DNA of 64,000 bases from Schizophyllum amplum (Eukaryota; Basidiomycota; Agaricomycetes; Agaricales; Schizophyllaceae), in contig VDMD01000088.1 of assembly GCA_007026445.1 (NCBI GenBank), positions 39,920-103,919 on the forward strand. The letters are read 5' to 3'. The notes beneath the pieces were generated by a model. That model was not told the origin of the DNA. It did no database searches and saw nothing but the letters and a program-made list of their open reading frames with translations. Position 1 is the stretch's first letter, and each line of letters begins with the position of its first letter. Both the position numbers and the translations under genes were made by a program. Positions 44,601 to 52,850 of the stretch are shown here, one piece after another.

Positions 44601-45532
44601 CAATAAGTGAGTTGAAGGCTAGCGGGAACCATAAGCGCAGCGGCGATAAACTTGTTAATGGCAACCCGAGCAAACGGGCTCGTGCGTCTAAGGCGAGGAG
44701 TATGCCTGTGTTGACTTCGGGCGCCATTTGGCAGAACAATAGTTGTGCTTACGACTGTGTCTCATCTATGTTTGCGTGGGTTGTATGTGAAGATTCAGCG
44801 AAGTGGCTACCGCAGCTCGAAGTACAGGACGCTCCTGTCCTCAGGTCTCTGGCTCAGGCCATGCGTGCTAAACTGTTAAACGGGACTCTTTCTAGCGCAG
44901 GGGTTAACTCCGTTCGAGACCTGCTTCGAGCTGCGCTCTCTACTTCTGCGCCGTCAGAGTTTATCTTGGGCAGTTATGTTGATATTCCATCGGTGCTGTA
45001 CGCTACTACTCGTTCTGATGCAGATGTTATGTTATATAGCTCGTGTTGTCCCATTGATGCAACGCACGCTCATCCCAGCGGTGACTTTTGCCGCGATGTG
45101 TACCTCGACAGTCCTTTCTTTTACATACAGGCTCAGTATCTCACCAGTATTTCTCGCTGGTTCAACGACCGCGAGTCGGACGAAGTATCTCCTTGTCGGG
45201 TTTGTGACTCCAGACTCATGACGTATTCCACACTGTTGAAAGATACCCCTTTCCTATTGGTAGGAATCCCGCAGAGCTCTGGAGACGCGCTACAGATGGC
45301 ATTTGACCTGAAGCTTGGTAATAGCGGTGTGTCGTTCAGGCTTAAAGCTGTTATATATCATGGATCTGACCACTTCACTATGCGTATCTGGAAAGGTCAT
45401 ACGGACATTTGGACTTACGATGGGATGGATCAGGGCGGGGCGTTCGTTTACGAAGGAAAAGCTAACAGTGTCCGCCGTCTGCGTATGCTAGGATCAAGGG
45501 TAGCGGTTGCCGCCATGTACACATCTATATAG
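41654..45532 (+). CDS. Pif1-type helicase with C-terminal Cys/His domain (Helitron A)
   Basis: The 1292-codon frame is uninterrupted. The first 380 residues are an acidic linker and helical region. The helicase has Walker A GGLGGTGKS (residues about 416-424), PTGTAA, Walker B DEVSM, GDFGQLPPV, motif V TDYASQGKS and motif VI YVALSRG, so all superfamily 1B Pif1 motifs are kept; it would unwind DNA 5' to 3' during rolling-circle transposition. After about residue 1015 a further domain begins with WQNNSCAYDCVSSMFAW (Cys near 1031) and contains VIYHGSDHFTMRIW (His near 1239) followed by IWTYDGM, the Cys ... His ... Asp order of papain-fold cysteine peptidases (UCH/USP-like). It ends AVAAMYTSI, 17 bp before the converging stop of the F-box-like gene. 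Confidence 0.85.
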   Translation: MEGMKLYDFAKQCSRVTLHSADKKGKNATGGGQDARSSSAGLYLDSAIEETELDAECHAADSQDEEEDEGAGKDVAMNEPSGDSGALNPPVDDTYIAWDGPEDIDDNGVHKFGIPPDKALKSNHFAFLKGHSMASTHCMKLSPANAKLLLNFMRTLPRGDVPDRDEYIMVMLMLFKPWRTGSDLKSEEETWEDAFASHPFTAEERLLMLFFNLKWECLDGRDDFRMQLLAGKEPAFLLPFSAKVTADIDNEQVAQDALENVMSPLEEYEAEGVNENEYYKNSRVAFEEMQGRMMKEDWHLSLAAKDLPQAARVTVKKPASKWSADVFEARAKALATMGGSAVEKRVDSSNSTPISGVSIVNKKMLTRRYVPPECPLLIDKIVRRNGLNEDQERAVRIVGNYVLTPGANQLIMYIGGLGGTGKSRVFEAIQELITSYGQDHKFIVMAPTGTAAALVGGSTYHSVLGINGMRKGKMSALAKAKVKQRTMGTDVYLLDEVSMVACSQMYDISKGICDAHAVSDAPFGGKHIIFGGDFGQLPPVIGGEDRSLYSRKVGRYSADAASQKDALGKALWHHVTVVVILRENHRQQGASSDDLRMLRALEHIRFRSCDAADLAWIDSRVAKPANGLSVADPVFRDASVITAWNICKDTINNLGVERFAEETGQELVHFFSEDKLHTRRGAPEFPVPRRLQQELWAQPHSFCKSKIPGKLSLCRGMPVMLRSNAATEISMTKGQEAVVVDWNEGIGNLGQRTLEVLFVKLIDPPSAVAIPGLEENVVPVVKTSNVVVCSVPYGTDKNPQVTVKRTQVEVLPNFAMTDYASQGKSRDVNVVDLSKMDNHHACYVALSRGRTSERTLILRNIKAEHIMGGCSGPLRQEFRELEILDEITYMQYWGTLPDEIFGERRKDLISAYRRWMGGKAYPPRMPPSLGWTLEDPKYNKFGDCVNPDAWQEIEVAPIDWQIIQETSGRGSLPTREAEDEFIPISELKASGNHKRSGDKLVNGNPSKRARASKARSMPVLTSGAIWQNNSCAYDCVSSMFAWVVCEDSAKWLPQLEVQDAPVLRSLAQAMRAKLLNGTLSSAGVNSVRDLLRAALSTSAPSEFILGSYVDIPSVLYATTRSDADVMLYSSCCPIDATHAHPSGDFCRDVYLDSPFFYIQAQYLTSISRWFNDRESDEVSPCRVCDSRLMTYSTLLKDTPFLLVGIPQSSGDALQMAFDLKLGNSGVSFRLKAVIYHGSDHFTMRIWKGHTDIWTYDGMDQGGAFVYEGKANSVRRLRMLGSRVAVAAMYTSI

Positions 45533-45549
45533 CATGGCGCAGGCTGTGT

Positions 45550-46690
45550 TTAAGTGCTAGTACATGGCTGTCGAGCAGGCATGTCGGTCACAGAAAAGCG
45601 ACGAGTGCCCATGTATTCTACTGCCACGCGTTTGGCGATCGATAGCGCTTCCATATCAGGGTTTGTCGTGTAGCGCGGGGTACGCACGTTTAAATTGAGA
45701 CGAACGGACGGGCCTAAGTCGTCCATCAGGCTGGCCAGCCACTCGTGCCACTCCTTCGACAGTGTGTCGCCTTGTCGCTCCGTAAAAATCGACCAGGAAT
45801 AATCCCCGAATTCGTACATACGAATCAGATCCTCAGCCAAAACGATGATTTTGACAGTACACGTCGTGAGGGACTGTCGCCAAGGCAAGAAGCGTACGAC
45901 AAAATCTGCCATCTGATTCCATATCTCACCGAGGTCGTTGCGAGGGCCATGCGTGAGATCTAAGGTAATGGCGCGGAGCCTGGGTAACGTAAACCCGACT
46001 CGAGTGTCTGAAGTGATACTAGTGAGACGACTGGACTGCGAACCATTTAAATCCTAAACGCACCGTAGGGGCCGATGCCACAAAAACGAAGAAGCTGAAT
46101 ATGCTTCACGCTGGCCGCTACACTCGACAGGGCGACACAGAACTGGTCCCATGTAACATTAGGGGGAAAGGAGATCGTGGTGAGGTTAGGCGCGCCGGGT
46201 GCTACGCTGTATGCCACAAAGGCTCCAATATCAAAAGGTTGACCCTCGTGTAAAACCAAGTCGGTCAACGAAGGCATCGACGGCCAATGTTCGCCGATAA
46301 TTTCCATCGGAGGGCTCGAAGGGAACCCGATACAGAGACACTTCAGCCTAGGTGACGAAGACGCGAGGGCTTGATGGATGGTCATAGTGAGCGCGACGTC
46401 GACGCGGAGGTCGAGGACTTCGAGAGACGTCAAGTTGCGTAGGACCAACGCCAGGTCTGCTGTGCAAGCGCGCTGCGTTACGTCGGCCTGCTCCCAGACC
46501 CATATGAGCGTGCGCACATTGGGCATGACGGGTAGCATGCGTATCGAGTCGTTCGTAGAAATGCGGAGGTAGCGGATGCTCTCTGCTATAACAGAGCACG
46601 ACCGTACAAAGTCGACGTCGAGGTGAGAGCGGATGTCGAACTTCTCGAAGGACGTCGGGTTCTCGGCGTATCGGGTCAGTCTCGATGCAT
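45550..46690 (-). CDS. F-box-like/LRR family protein, copy 2 (N-terminally short)
   Basis: From about 46690 the frame reads TRYAENPTSFEKFDIRSHLD, DSIRMLPVMPNVRTLIWVWE, LVLHEGQPFDIGAFVAYSVA and ISFPPNVTWDQFCVALSSVA. A GTGCGT intron near 46010-46064 joins CGIGPY to DTRVGFTLPRLRAITLDLTH. The second exon has GPRNDLGEIWNQMADFVVRF and ends at 45550. The layout, wording and intron position copy the gene at 25026-26250 (NDLSEIWTRVADLVLNF). The F-box-like N-terminus present in that copy was not found here, so this copy may be truncated or have an upstream exon I could not place. Confidence 0.6.
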
Positions 46691-46766
46691 GTACTGACTA
46701 GTAAGTGGCCCTAGGGCATATACGAGACCTGCGTGTATTAATACCTGTACTTAGTAATCGTACATG

Positions 46767-47636
46767 CTACCAGTAGGGAAATTGCAGCACGTTATCGAGT
46801 TCCACCGTCGCGAAAGGACGATTCAACAGTACCCAGCGTGCAAAATCAACCCCATCTGAACCGTCTCCATCCGAATCCGAACCCTCTCCGTCCGTGCAGT
46901 TGTATATGCTGAACCTGATATGCGGAGGGATCCGACGGGGCCAATGCTCCACCCAAGGCAAAGGTTGCGAGCTGACTACACAGCTGACAAGAGCCACATC
47001 GTGCACGTCCCCGGTCACGAGCAGCTCCAATATATGTCCTGCCTTCCAACCCCCTATCTCGAAGTTGTGGAATACGAGCCGCGATATGGTAGACGATGTT
47101 ATCCTCGATCTGAACATGTCGTTCATGTGGTACGGCATGAGGAAGGGTGGACAACGAAGGAAGGGTGGACGACGATCCTGCGGAGGATTACATGGATGCA
47201 AGTGGAGGTCGGTGAGGTTGGGAAGATAGCCTTGCAGGAGGAGGGTCGATGTTAAGTTGTCGATCGCACCGGCGTCTAATCCGCCTGCATGTCGTACAAG
47301 CACGCCGTCTTCGTCGTACGATTGAGATCCATCCGCGTCGTACGATTGAGCTCCATCCGCGACACAGACACCGAGCACGAGACGGCGTACGTACGATCGC
47401 AGATGAGGATGATCGCTGAGGTGTCGAGCTCCGCGCACGAAGTGATCATGGTCGACGTTGACGATGTATCCGGATTCGGGTAAAGCGGGATGTTCCAACT
47501 TATAACCGCCAAGGATAAATGTAGAGTACAGAACGGGTTGGGCGAGGGGTGTGAAGTAGCGTGCCACCAGCGACCAAGCACTCATCGTGTGTCGGTCGCT
47601 GTAGAAGAAGACTTCCGGCGCCAGTTCTGGCAGCAA
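46767..47636 (-). CDS. F-box-like protein
   Basis: The N-terminal text LPELAPEVFFYSDRHTMSAW and SLVARYFTPLAQPVLYSTFI matches the F-box-like pattern (LPxEL, SLVxRxF, QPVLYS). It is followed by HLSDHPHLRSYVRRLVLGVC and LRR-like segments (LPNLTDLHLHPC, ISRLVFHNFEIGGWKAGHIL). The C-terminal region has an acidic DG/SD stretch and ends VLQFPYW at 46767. No ATG precedes the LPEL motif in this exon; a small first exon upstream is likely. A 24-bp tandem pair (47314-47361) codes for the SQSYDADG/SQSYDEDG repeat. Confidence 0.6.
   Translation of the reverse strand: MLPELAPEVFFYSDRHTMSAWSLVARYFTPLAQPVLYSTFILGGYKLEHPALPESGYIVNVDHDHFVRGARHLSDHPHLRSYVRRLVLGVCVADGAQSYDADGSQSYDEDGVLVRHAGGLDAGAIDNLTSTLLLQGYLPNLTDLHLHPCNPPQDRRPPFLRCPPFLMPYHMNDMFRSRITSSTISRLVFHNFEIGGWKAGHILELLVTGDVHDVALVSCVVSSQPLPWVEHWPRRIPPHIRFSIYNCTDGEGSDSDGDGSDGVDFARWVLLNRPFATVELDNVLQFPYW
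47314..47361. repeat. 24-bp tandem repeat, two copies, within coding sequence
   Basis: TCGTACGATTGAGATCCATC... and TCGTACGATTGAGCTCCATC... differ at one base over 24. They add an eight-residue repeat to the F-box-like protein without shifting frame. Confidence 0.85.
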
Positions 47637-48030
47637 TCCGCTGTGGCGGACGAGTTAGCCAGATCCGTCAGAGACAAAAGGAAGAACGCACAAGTGCCCA
47701 GATGCCATACGCAGAAAGGAATCGCGTACTACGTCGCGCAGATGGGATTGTCAGGCAAGTGAACATCGTGCGCGGAGATACACGCACCAGGGTCCGATCC
47801 TCAGCGTCGTCTGAGCGGTATGTGGTCCACGGTGCGTAGGACGGTGCACTAAGGTGAGCGCGATGTGGAAGATACGTTGCGCGTCTGGCCTTTACCGGAC
47901 GACAGTCGGCAAACGCCGAACATTCAATTTATTCAAGGCTGAACGAACTCGAACGTGACGCGACGCAGTCTGATGCACAAGATATCAGCATACAAGACAT
48001 TCAAGAAGTATACAGCATAGGATACAACAT
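47637..48030. other. Intergenic
   Basis: This is the upstream side of the F-box-like gene and may hold its short first exon. Nothing else is recognised. Confidence 0.35.
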
Positions 48031-48569
48031 TCAAGGGGTATGCGCCAAATTCATCAGCAAATCCGCCGCGTCGCGCAGTTCATCTGTGTTCTTGTAGAAT
48101 GACTCGACGAAGTCAGCCGCGCCCTGTAAACCCTTCGCCTCCACGGCGAGTATTCTGCCGTTGTTGGCGCAGTCTCTCCACGGGCACACAGGGAGAACGT
48201 GACTGCTACATTCAGCGTTCGGAGCCGTCAAGGAAGCGGCGCATGTCTTGCAAATTGGACTCAAACATTCATCGCAGGCGCGGTGCTCGCACGGTTTGGC
48301 CAGGTTTCGACCCAATCGACCGCACACGCATATTTCGACGCGCGAACCTTGAGCGAGCTACGGCTAATTAGCAAAACGATGACGCGACGAACGTTGACCC
48401 GTACCAGGTCCTCCAGAACCGCGGTGCCTCGGACGGCCTGCTGACGAAGGCACCGTAGTCGATCGTCGCGCTGACGGACGGTGCCCTGAAGCGAATGTAC
48501 CCTGCTATCCAAAACGCGAATGCGCTCGTGGAGGGCATCGTCGAGAATAGACATGCGGGACTGCGACAA
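48031..48569 (-). CDS. Small coiled-coil plus Cys-rich zinc-finger-like protein
   Basis: Exon 1 (MSQSRMSILDDALHERIRVL ... VRQRDDRLRCLRQQ) is a heptad-like helix of about 50 residues. A 47-nt intron (48358-48404, donor GTACGG, acceptor CCGTAG) joins AVLEDL in phase 0 to LAQGSRVEICVCGRLGRN. The second exon carries CVCG, CEHRACDEC, ICKTC, then CPWRDC, a run of paired Cys and a His that looks like one or two zinc sites (RING-like but not canonical), and ends DLLMNLAHTP. The coiled-coil plus RING-like layout would suit a ubiquitin-ligase or scaffold protein, but this is inference. Confidence 0.6.
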
Positions 48570-50155
48570 TAATCAGCAATATGCCATCGGCCCAGAACAT
48601 ACATACTACGGTCTGTTCGAGGTGCGCGCCGCGCCCCCCGCCGCGATGCCCGCCGCGATGGCCACCGCGTTGCGAACCGTATGGATGGTGGCTCATTATG
48701 CGTGGTGTGCAGCGGATGTTGCTAGCGAGCGAGATGCTGTGGTGCCGCTATATAAGAGACGGTCAAATAAGTCAGCATGGATGTAATCGGTAGTTCGTTA
48801 TCCACTTTCTACGATAAAAAAACGGAGGATGCATGGAGCGCGAGACGGAGAATCAGGGACGCAGCGTGACGCGAGATGGTCATGAATAGGATGCGCCGCG
48901 TATCATACGGTGGGGCGGCGGATACGTGAGTCGCGAGGAAGCTGCTTCAATTCCGTTCGACGAGGCAGAGGTTAAAATGGACGTACGAGTCAACACACGG
49001 CACATGTAGGGGAATCGTACTTCCCATCCGGCAACGCGGCGATTGCGCTAACGGCGTGTTAGATTGCACTAAGACAGAAGCAGGAACCTCGTACATGTTA
49101 TAGCGCCTGTAAAGGGACGTGCACCTAGATGTAGGCCATTTAAGCACGTCGCACGTCGAACATCCACATGGTGTTCCCCTCGTGGCAAGTAAACATGAAC
49201 GCGCGGCTTCGGCCCGGATGCAGAGAATCGAGAGTCCGCGCCATCCTAGCGTTCTAGGGATCGCATCAGCAAGGAACCGCACAGCTCTCAATAGGAAGAA
49301 GAGCGAAGATTCCGATTGAGGGCGACTCCGCGAGTTCCCGGTGCGATGAGGACTCGAAGCGGGTCGCCCTGTATACAGATACAGGAAATGGGTATGTGCA
49401 CCGAAGCCCATGCATGTGCAGAACACGACAGACGCACCGTATCTTTCACCCACAACGCCGACACGCGCGACAGCACCGGAAGGCAAATGCAGCTCGTATC
49501 CAGGCGCTACGGCGTCTACGAAGCTGTCGAGCAACGGATACGCCGTAGGACAGGAGCCAAGGGAGCGGGGCACATCGACCATTCAATGACCTTGCGTATC
49601 GTCTGAGGAATGTATCCGTGAGTAGCCGCGCCGCGCTCGGATGATGTCGCGTACTGGGAAGATTTTGGAGCGGCGTCGGCAGAAGACGAAGCCGAAGAGC
49701 AGTGACCACACCTTGCGCAGCCACGTCGATATCGGCGGCTGTATTTGGGCACAGTTAAGCTTGATACGGATATGAGGGAGCCTTTGGTACGCGCCTGATA
49801 GCTGAAGTTCCCTGTTACCCCGCGTACGAATGCGACGACACGCTTCACGCCGATGCTTGCTGATAGCCTCAGAACATAGGTGGTCCCCGTAGACCGCGCT
49901 GCGGCGCTCCCCGTAAGGATGCCCGCTGATGCACGAGCATGGTAGTTCGAAGCAAGGAAGGATGCGTCTTGGCGCTGCCATTTGATTATGCATGACGTCA
50001 CGTCATCCGACAGCGATAATGTATACCGCTTATGGCCGATTTGTTCCTATCTCGATAAGGGCATATACCGCTTATGGCCGATTTGCTCATATCTCGATAA
50101 GGGTAGGGATAATACGACACTGTTCCGGTACAATAGGCACATGGGCTGACGGGAT
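48570..50155. other. No certain gene; one tandem pair
   Basis: Minus-strand open frames (48947-49582 and 49516-50001) overlap in different frames and carry no recognised domain or clean splice chain. One of them has FVDAVAPGYELHLPSGAVAR, which might be part of a real but unrecognised gene. Confidence 0.3.
50022..50105. repeat. 42-bp tandem repeat, two copies
   Basis: TATACCGCTTATGGCCGATT... at 50022 recurs at 50064 with two or three changes. It sits just downstream of the RING gene stop. Confidence 0.85.
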
Positions 50156-50919
50156 CTACAGTCTGCGAGTAACGTATGTACCGATAGCTAGCGGATCGAG
50201 CATACAGTAGAACAGGTCTATTTTCGCGTTACATACCGCTATATCTGGCAGTTTGGATACTGGATAGCTCAAGTGCAGTTGGCGGCAGAGCGTAGCCACG
50301 CAACCGGCTAGAGCAGGTATGCATCTGGGCCTCGACAATAGATAATTTCGATCGTGGCATACACTGCAGTACAGCGTGTCGGGTCTCTCGGCTCTGGATC
50401 CAGCGAAATGGAGAAGGTCTTGGATGACGCAGAAGCAGCAGGCGACGTGGCCGCAGTTTAGAGAGCTGTACGCGGGTGAGCGCCCATCTGCCATGTTAAG
50501 CAAGGGACGCACCAAGGCAAGTAGTTAACCCGCTCGCACTTCCTGCACAGTATGTCCTCGGTGTTGATGCCGTCTTCTACCTCGTCCGAGCTGTCTCTAC
50601 CGTCTGTCCAGCCGTCTGAACGTCGGCATGAATGCGTTCGCGGGAACATGGACGCACCGAGTATGTGTCTGTTGTTGTTGTCCGTCGTCTTGCAAGCCTT
50701 GTTCGCCTTTTCCAACCACTTGATGATGTCGGATCTGACACGCGGACCCACTACCCGGCGGTGATGAGGTGCGCTTTCATAATCGGCCTGGAGTCCAGCG
50801 ACGGTCAATATTTTCTTCTTGGGCTGGTCTTCCGACATTCCTCGCATATAGGGGGAGGCGCCCTTGGTCTGCGCGCATACATAGTCATACTTATGCCATT
50901 TTCTTATCTGATTCCGCAA
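50156..50919 (-). CDS. RING-finger protein
   Basis: Exon 1 starts at 50919 (MRNQIRKWHKYDYV) or at the internal Met near 50838 (MSEDQPKKKILTVAGLQADY), and ends DILCRKCERVNYLPC. A 47-nt intron (50466-50512, donor GTGCGT, acceptor CGTACAG, branch CTTAAC) leads in frame to SLNCGHVACCFCVIQDLLHF and LYCSVCHDR. The result is a RING: CxxC, 11 residues, CGHxxCxxC, about 20 residues, CxxC. RING proteins bind E2 enzymes and act as ubiquitin ligases. The rest is helical and ends at 50156. Without the intron the finger is broken, which supports the splice. Confidence 0.65.
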
Positions 50920-51064
50920 GGGGCATCACCGGATCGACGGATGGAATGCGCGAAACGGTCATGCATATTTGGGGCTGGAATATGGCCAGCTAACGCGACG
51001 ATGAACATCAACCAGCTCCTGCAGCGCGCGCAAAACGCTTCCTTCGGTCACCCTGTAGAACGTA

Positions 51065-52245
51065 TCAGCGCACCCTATAATGGGGGGAAATGATGCCGGC
51101 GTACGTTTGCTGGAAGGGATGCATTAGGTGCATGCGTTGTACGAAAGCTTCTCGATCCTTAGCGGATGCGAAAGTACGACCTTGACGCCAGTGACCGTTC
51201 GTCACATATAAGTACCTTATGAAGCATAGCGATCTGAGACGCTTCGACGCCACGTCTGTAGGCTTCCATACCTGCCCCCACGAGTTACCGACAATTGTAT
51301 CAGGTTCGCAGGTCGCACTAACACTGTCTATTCAGCGTGCTCGCGTACAATGCAAGTAAAGCTGGCTTACGCGTCATGCTCCTCCACAAAGGGTACGATC
51401 CAGCAGAATTCGTCTCCCGCGACGCGGTACGCCGTCGTAGTCGCGCATCCGCGATCATCACGGCCTCCCTCGCTGTCGAATTCTTGTATATTCCATCCTC
51501 TGCGACGGTATTTCTGGATACCCGCGTACGCAACACACCCTGTGGTGTCATACGACTGCCAGGCCACGCGCTTGACGAACGTGTCTAGCGGGTAGAAAGA
51601 GTACGCGGCTCGATGGGTGATGATGTTCATGACTACAGCTATTAGTGTACCGTCAGTGCTGCGATCGTACAACGCGAATAGAGTACGCACTGGAGTGGAA
51701 GCCCAAGATGACGTCTAGGACTGTGTGTGTGGCGACGAGCACTTGGATAATGGTATCAGGAGATGACCGTCTCGCGAAGTTGAACACGCCGCATATGCTC
51801 CGCATAGCGTAACTCGTATCCTCGCTAGTATCACGACAGAGGGAGCCGCCGTTATTTAGTACGTCCTGGAGGGTAGGGGGTTGACCAGAATTTGGACGGT
51901 ATGCATAACCGCATCCGCCAAGGAAGGCGAACACATGGCTGACAGTATGGCGCTCAACGTACAAGTCAAGGTCACAACCGTCAAACAGTCGGCGCTCGAA
52001 GAACTGGACTGCTACGGAGCCGGATATTACCGCGCCTGAGGTGCCGAGTGTTCTGCGCAGTTGGATTATTTCGGTATCGTCGAAGAATGGACCGAGAGTT
52101 CGACGAATATCGAAAGCCCGTGCTCTGTACGAGGTCACGGTGCGGTACGTGTCTCGACATACAAGCGCATATCGAATCAAATCGTCAGTGTCGAGGCAAG
52201 AACAGATCAAATCGTCGCAAGAATCTGGGCTGGCAGGAAGGGTCA
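51065..52245 (-). CDS. F-box-like protein with a nucleotidyltransferase-fold signature, copy 2
   Basis: After an acceptor (TGCCAG) near 52246 the frame reads PDSCDDLICSCLDTDDLIRY then ALVCRDTYRTVTSYRARAF, an F-box-like segment. AVISGSVAVQFFERRLFDG and CDLDLYV give the hGS...DhDh nucleotidyltransferase pattern. A GTGCGT intron near 51655-51693 joins ILGFHS to TVVMNIITHRAAYSFYPLDT at exactly the same place as in the copy at 26656-27992. The exon ends CWIVPFVEEHDA at a GTAAGC donor. A last exon (SKRLRSLCFIRYLYVTNGHW and TFASAKDREAFVQRMHLMHP) matches the other copy's TFADTAMRDEFKTLVRF. As there, no third acidic residue is evident (IIQVLVATHT). Confidence 0.6.
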
Positions 52246-52850
52246 GTGTACCGACAGGTCGATGTGCATCGGCTCTGCGCTCACAGTATCATGGGGCGTG
52301 AAGGAAATCGTGCTGGCCAGCAGGGCCTGAAATTTCCTACAAATAAACGGGAGTACGAGTCATGCACCGGGGTCGCGGCATGTAGACCGTGTACCGATCA
52401 GCGGAACCGCGAACCGCGAAGCTCACAATACATGGCGACATGGGTAAGTCGAGTGTACGCATGCCGAGAAGGGGTTGCCAGAGGAGCAGTGCCCCATGAA
52501 TGGACAATGCGCATGTCAAAATGTGAGGAATCCAGCTGATATATGGCGGATACACGCCGGACCGCGCGCTATGTAACGGACGCCACAAACAAATAGGAAT
52601 CACGATTCACGTGATGGGAGTCACACATCATCGTTGTTCTCTACGCTGAGGTATACACGCCATTTATTCCCTTCCTTGTGTCTGCCTCAGGTTTCCACCC
52701 CCTCCTTTCCCTTTGTCCCGGTTGTCCTCGCGCCGACATGTTATACGTCCCACTCCTGCCCCCCCCCCTCCTCCCCACCCTCCACCTCCCTCACCCCCCC
52801 CCCCCCCCCCCAGTAACTATGCCTCCCTAAATGAGGCTCACCCGCCGCTC
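52246..52850. other. Intergenic, including a C-rich tract next to Helitron B
   Basis: The first exon of the minus-strand gene above probably lies in 52250-52350. From 52640 the plus strand is strongly pyrimidine-rich and ends in a run of 18 C (52794-52811), 40 bp from the Helitron B stop. The Helitron 3' end should be here but no clear hairpin plus CTRR is seen. Confidence 0.4.

Larger units (their letters stand above)
38584..45532 (+). mobile_element. Helitron A (rolling-circle transposon), coding core
   Basis: The order of domains is that of Agaricomycete Helitrons: a Cys-rich DUF6570-like front (AGCAVCGEL ... ICSVCRSPLYAGDVPPLALA), a Helitron-helicase-like Rep domain with the HUH-type HLH motif (GRLTLHLHMLVWIKNA), a conserved linker (SLLSGSAVNHIVYYITEYIT), a Pif1 helicase and a C-terminal Cys/His domain. 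The front half is frameshifted, the rear half intact. Terminal TC and CTRR-hairpin ends could not be fixed, so the limits given are those of the coding part only. Confidence 0.85.

Noticed and set aside
45556..45559. CTAG as the 3' terminus of Helitron A
   Set aside because: No preceding GC-rich hairpin is seen, and the site lies inside the coding end of the converging F-box-like gene.
49516..50001. 161-codon minus-strand frame as a gene
   Set aside because: It overlaps two other open frames of similar length on the same strand and has no motif or splice continuation.
52634..52816. Proline-rich plus-strand frame
   Set aside because: It comes from the pyrimidine-rich tract that ends in 18 C; low-complexity artefact.
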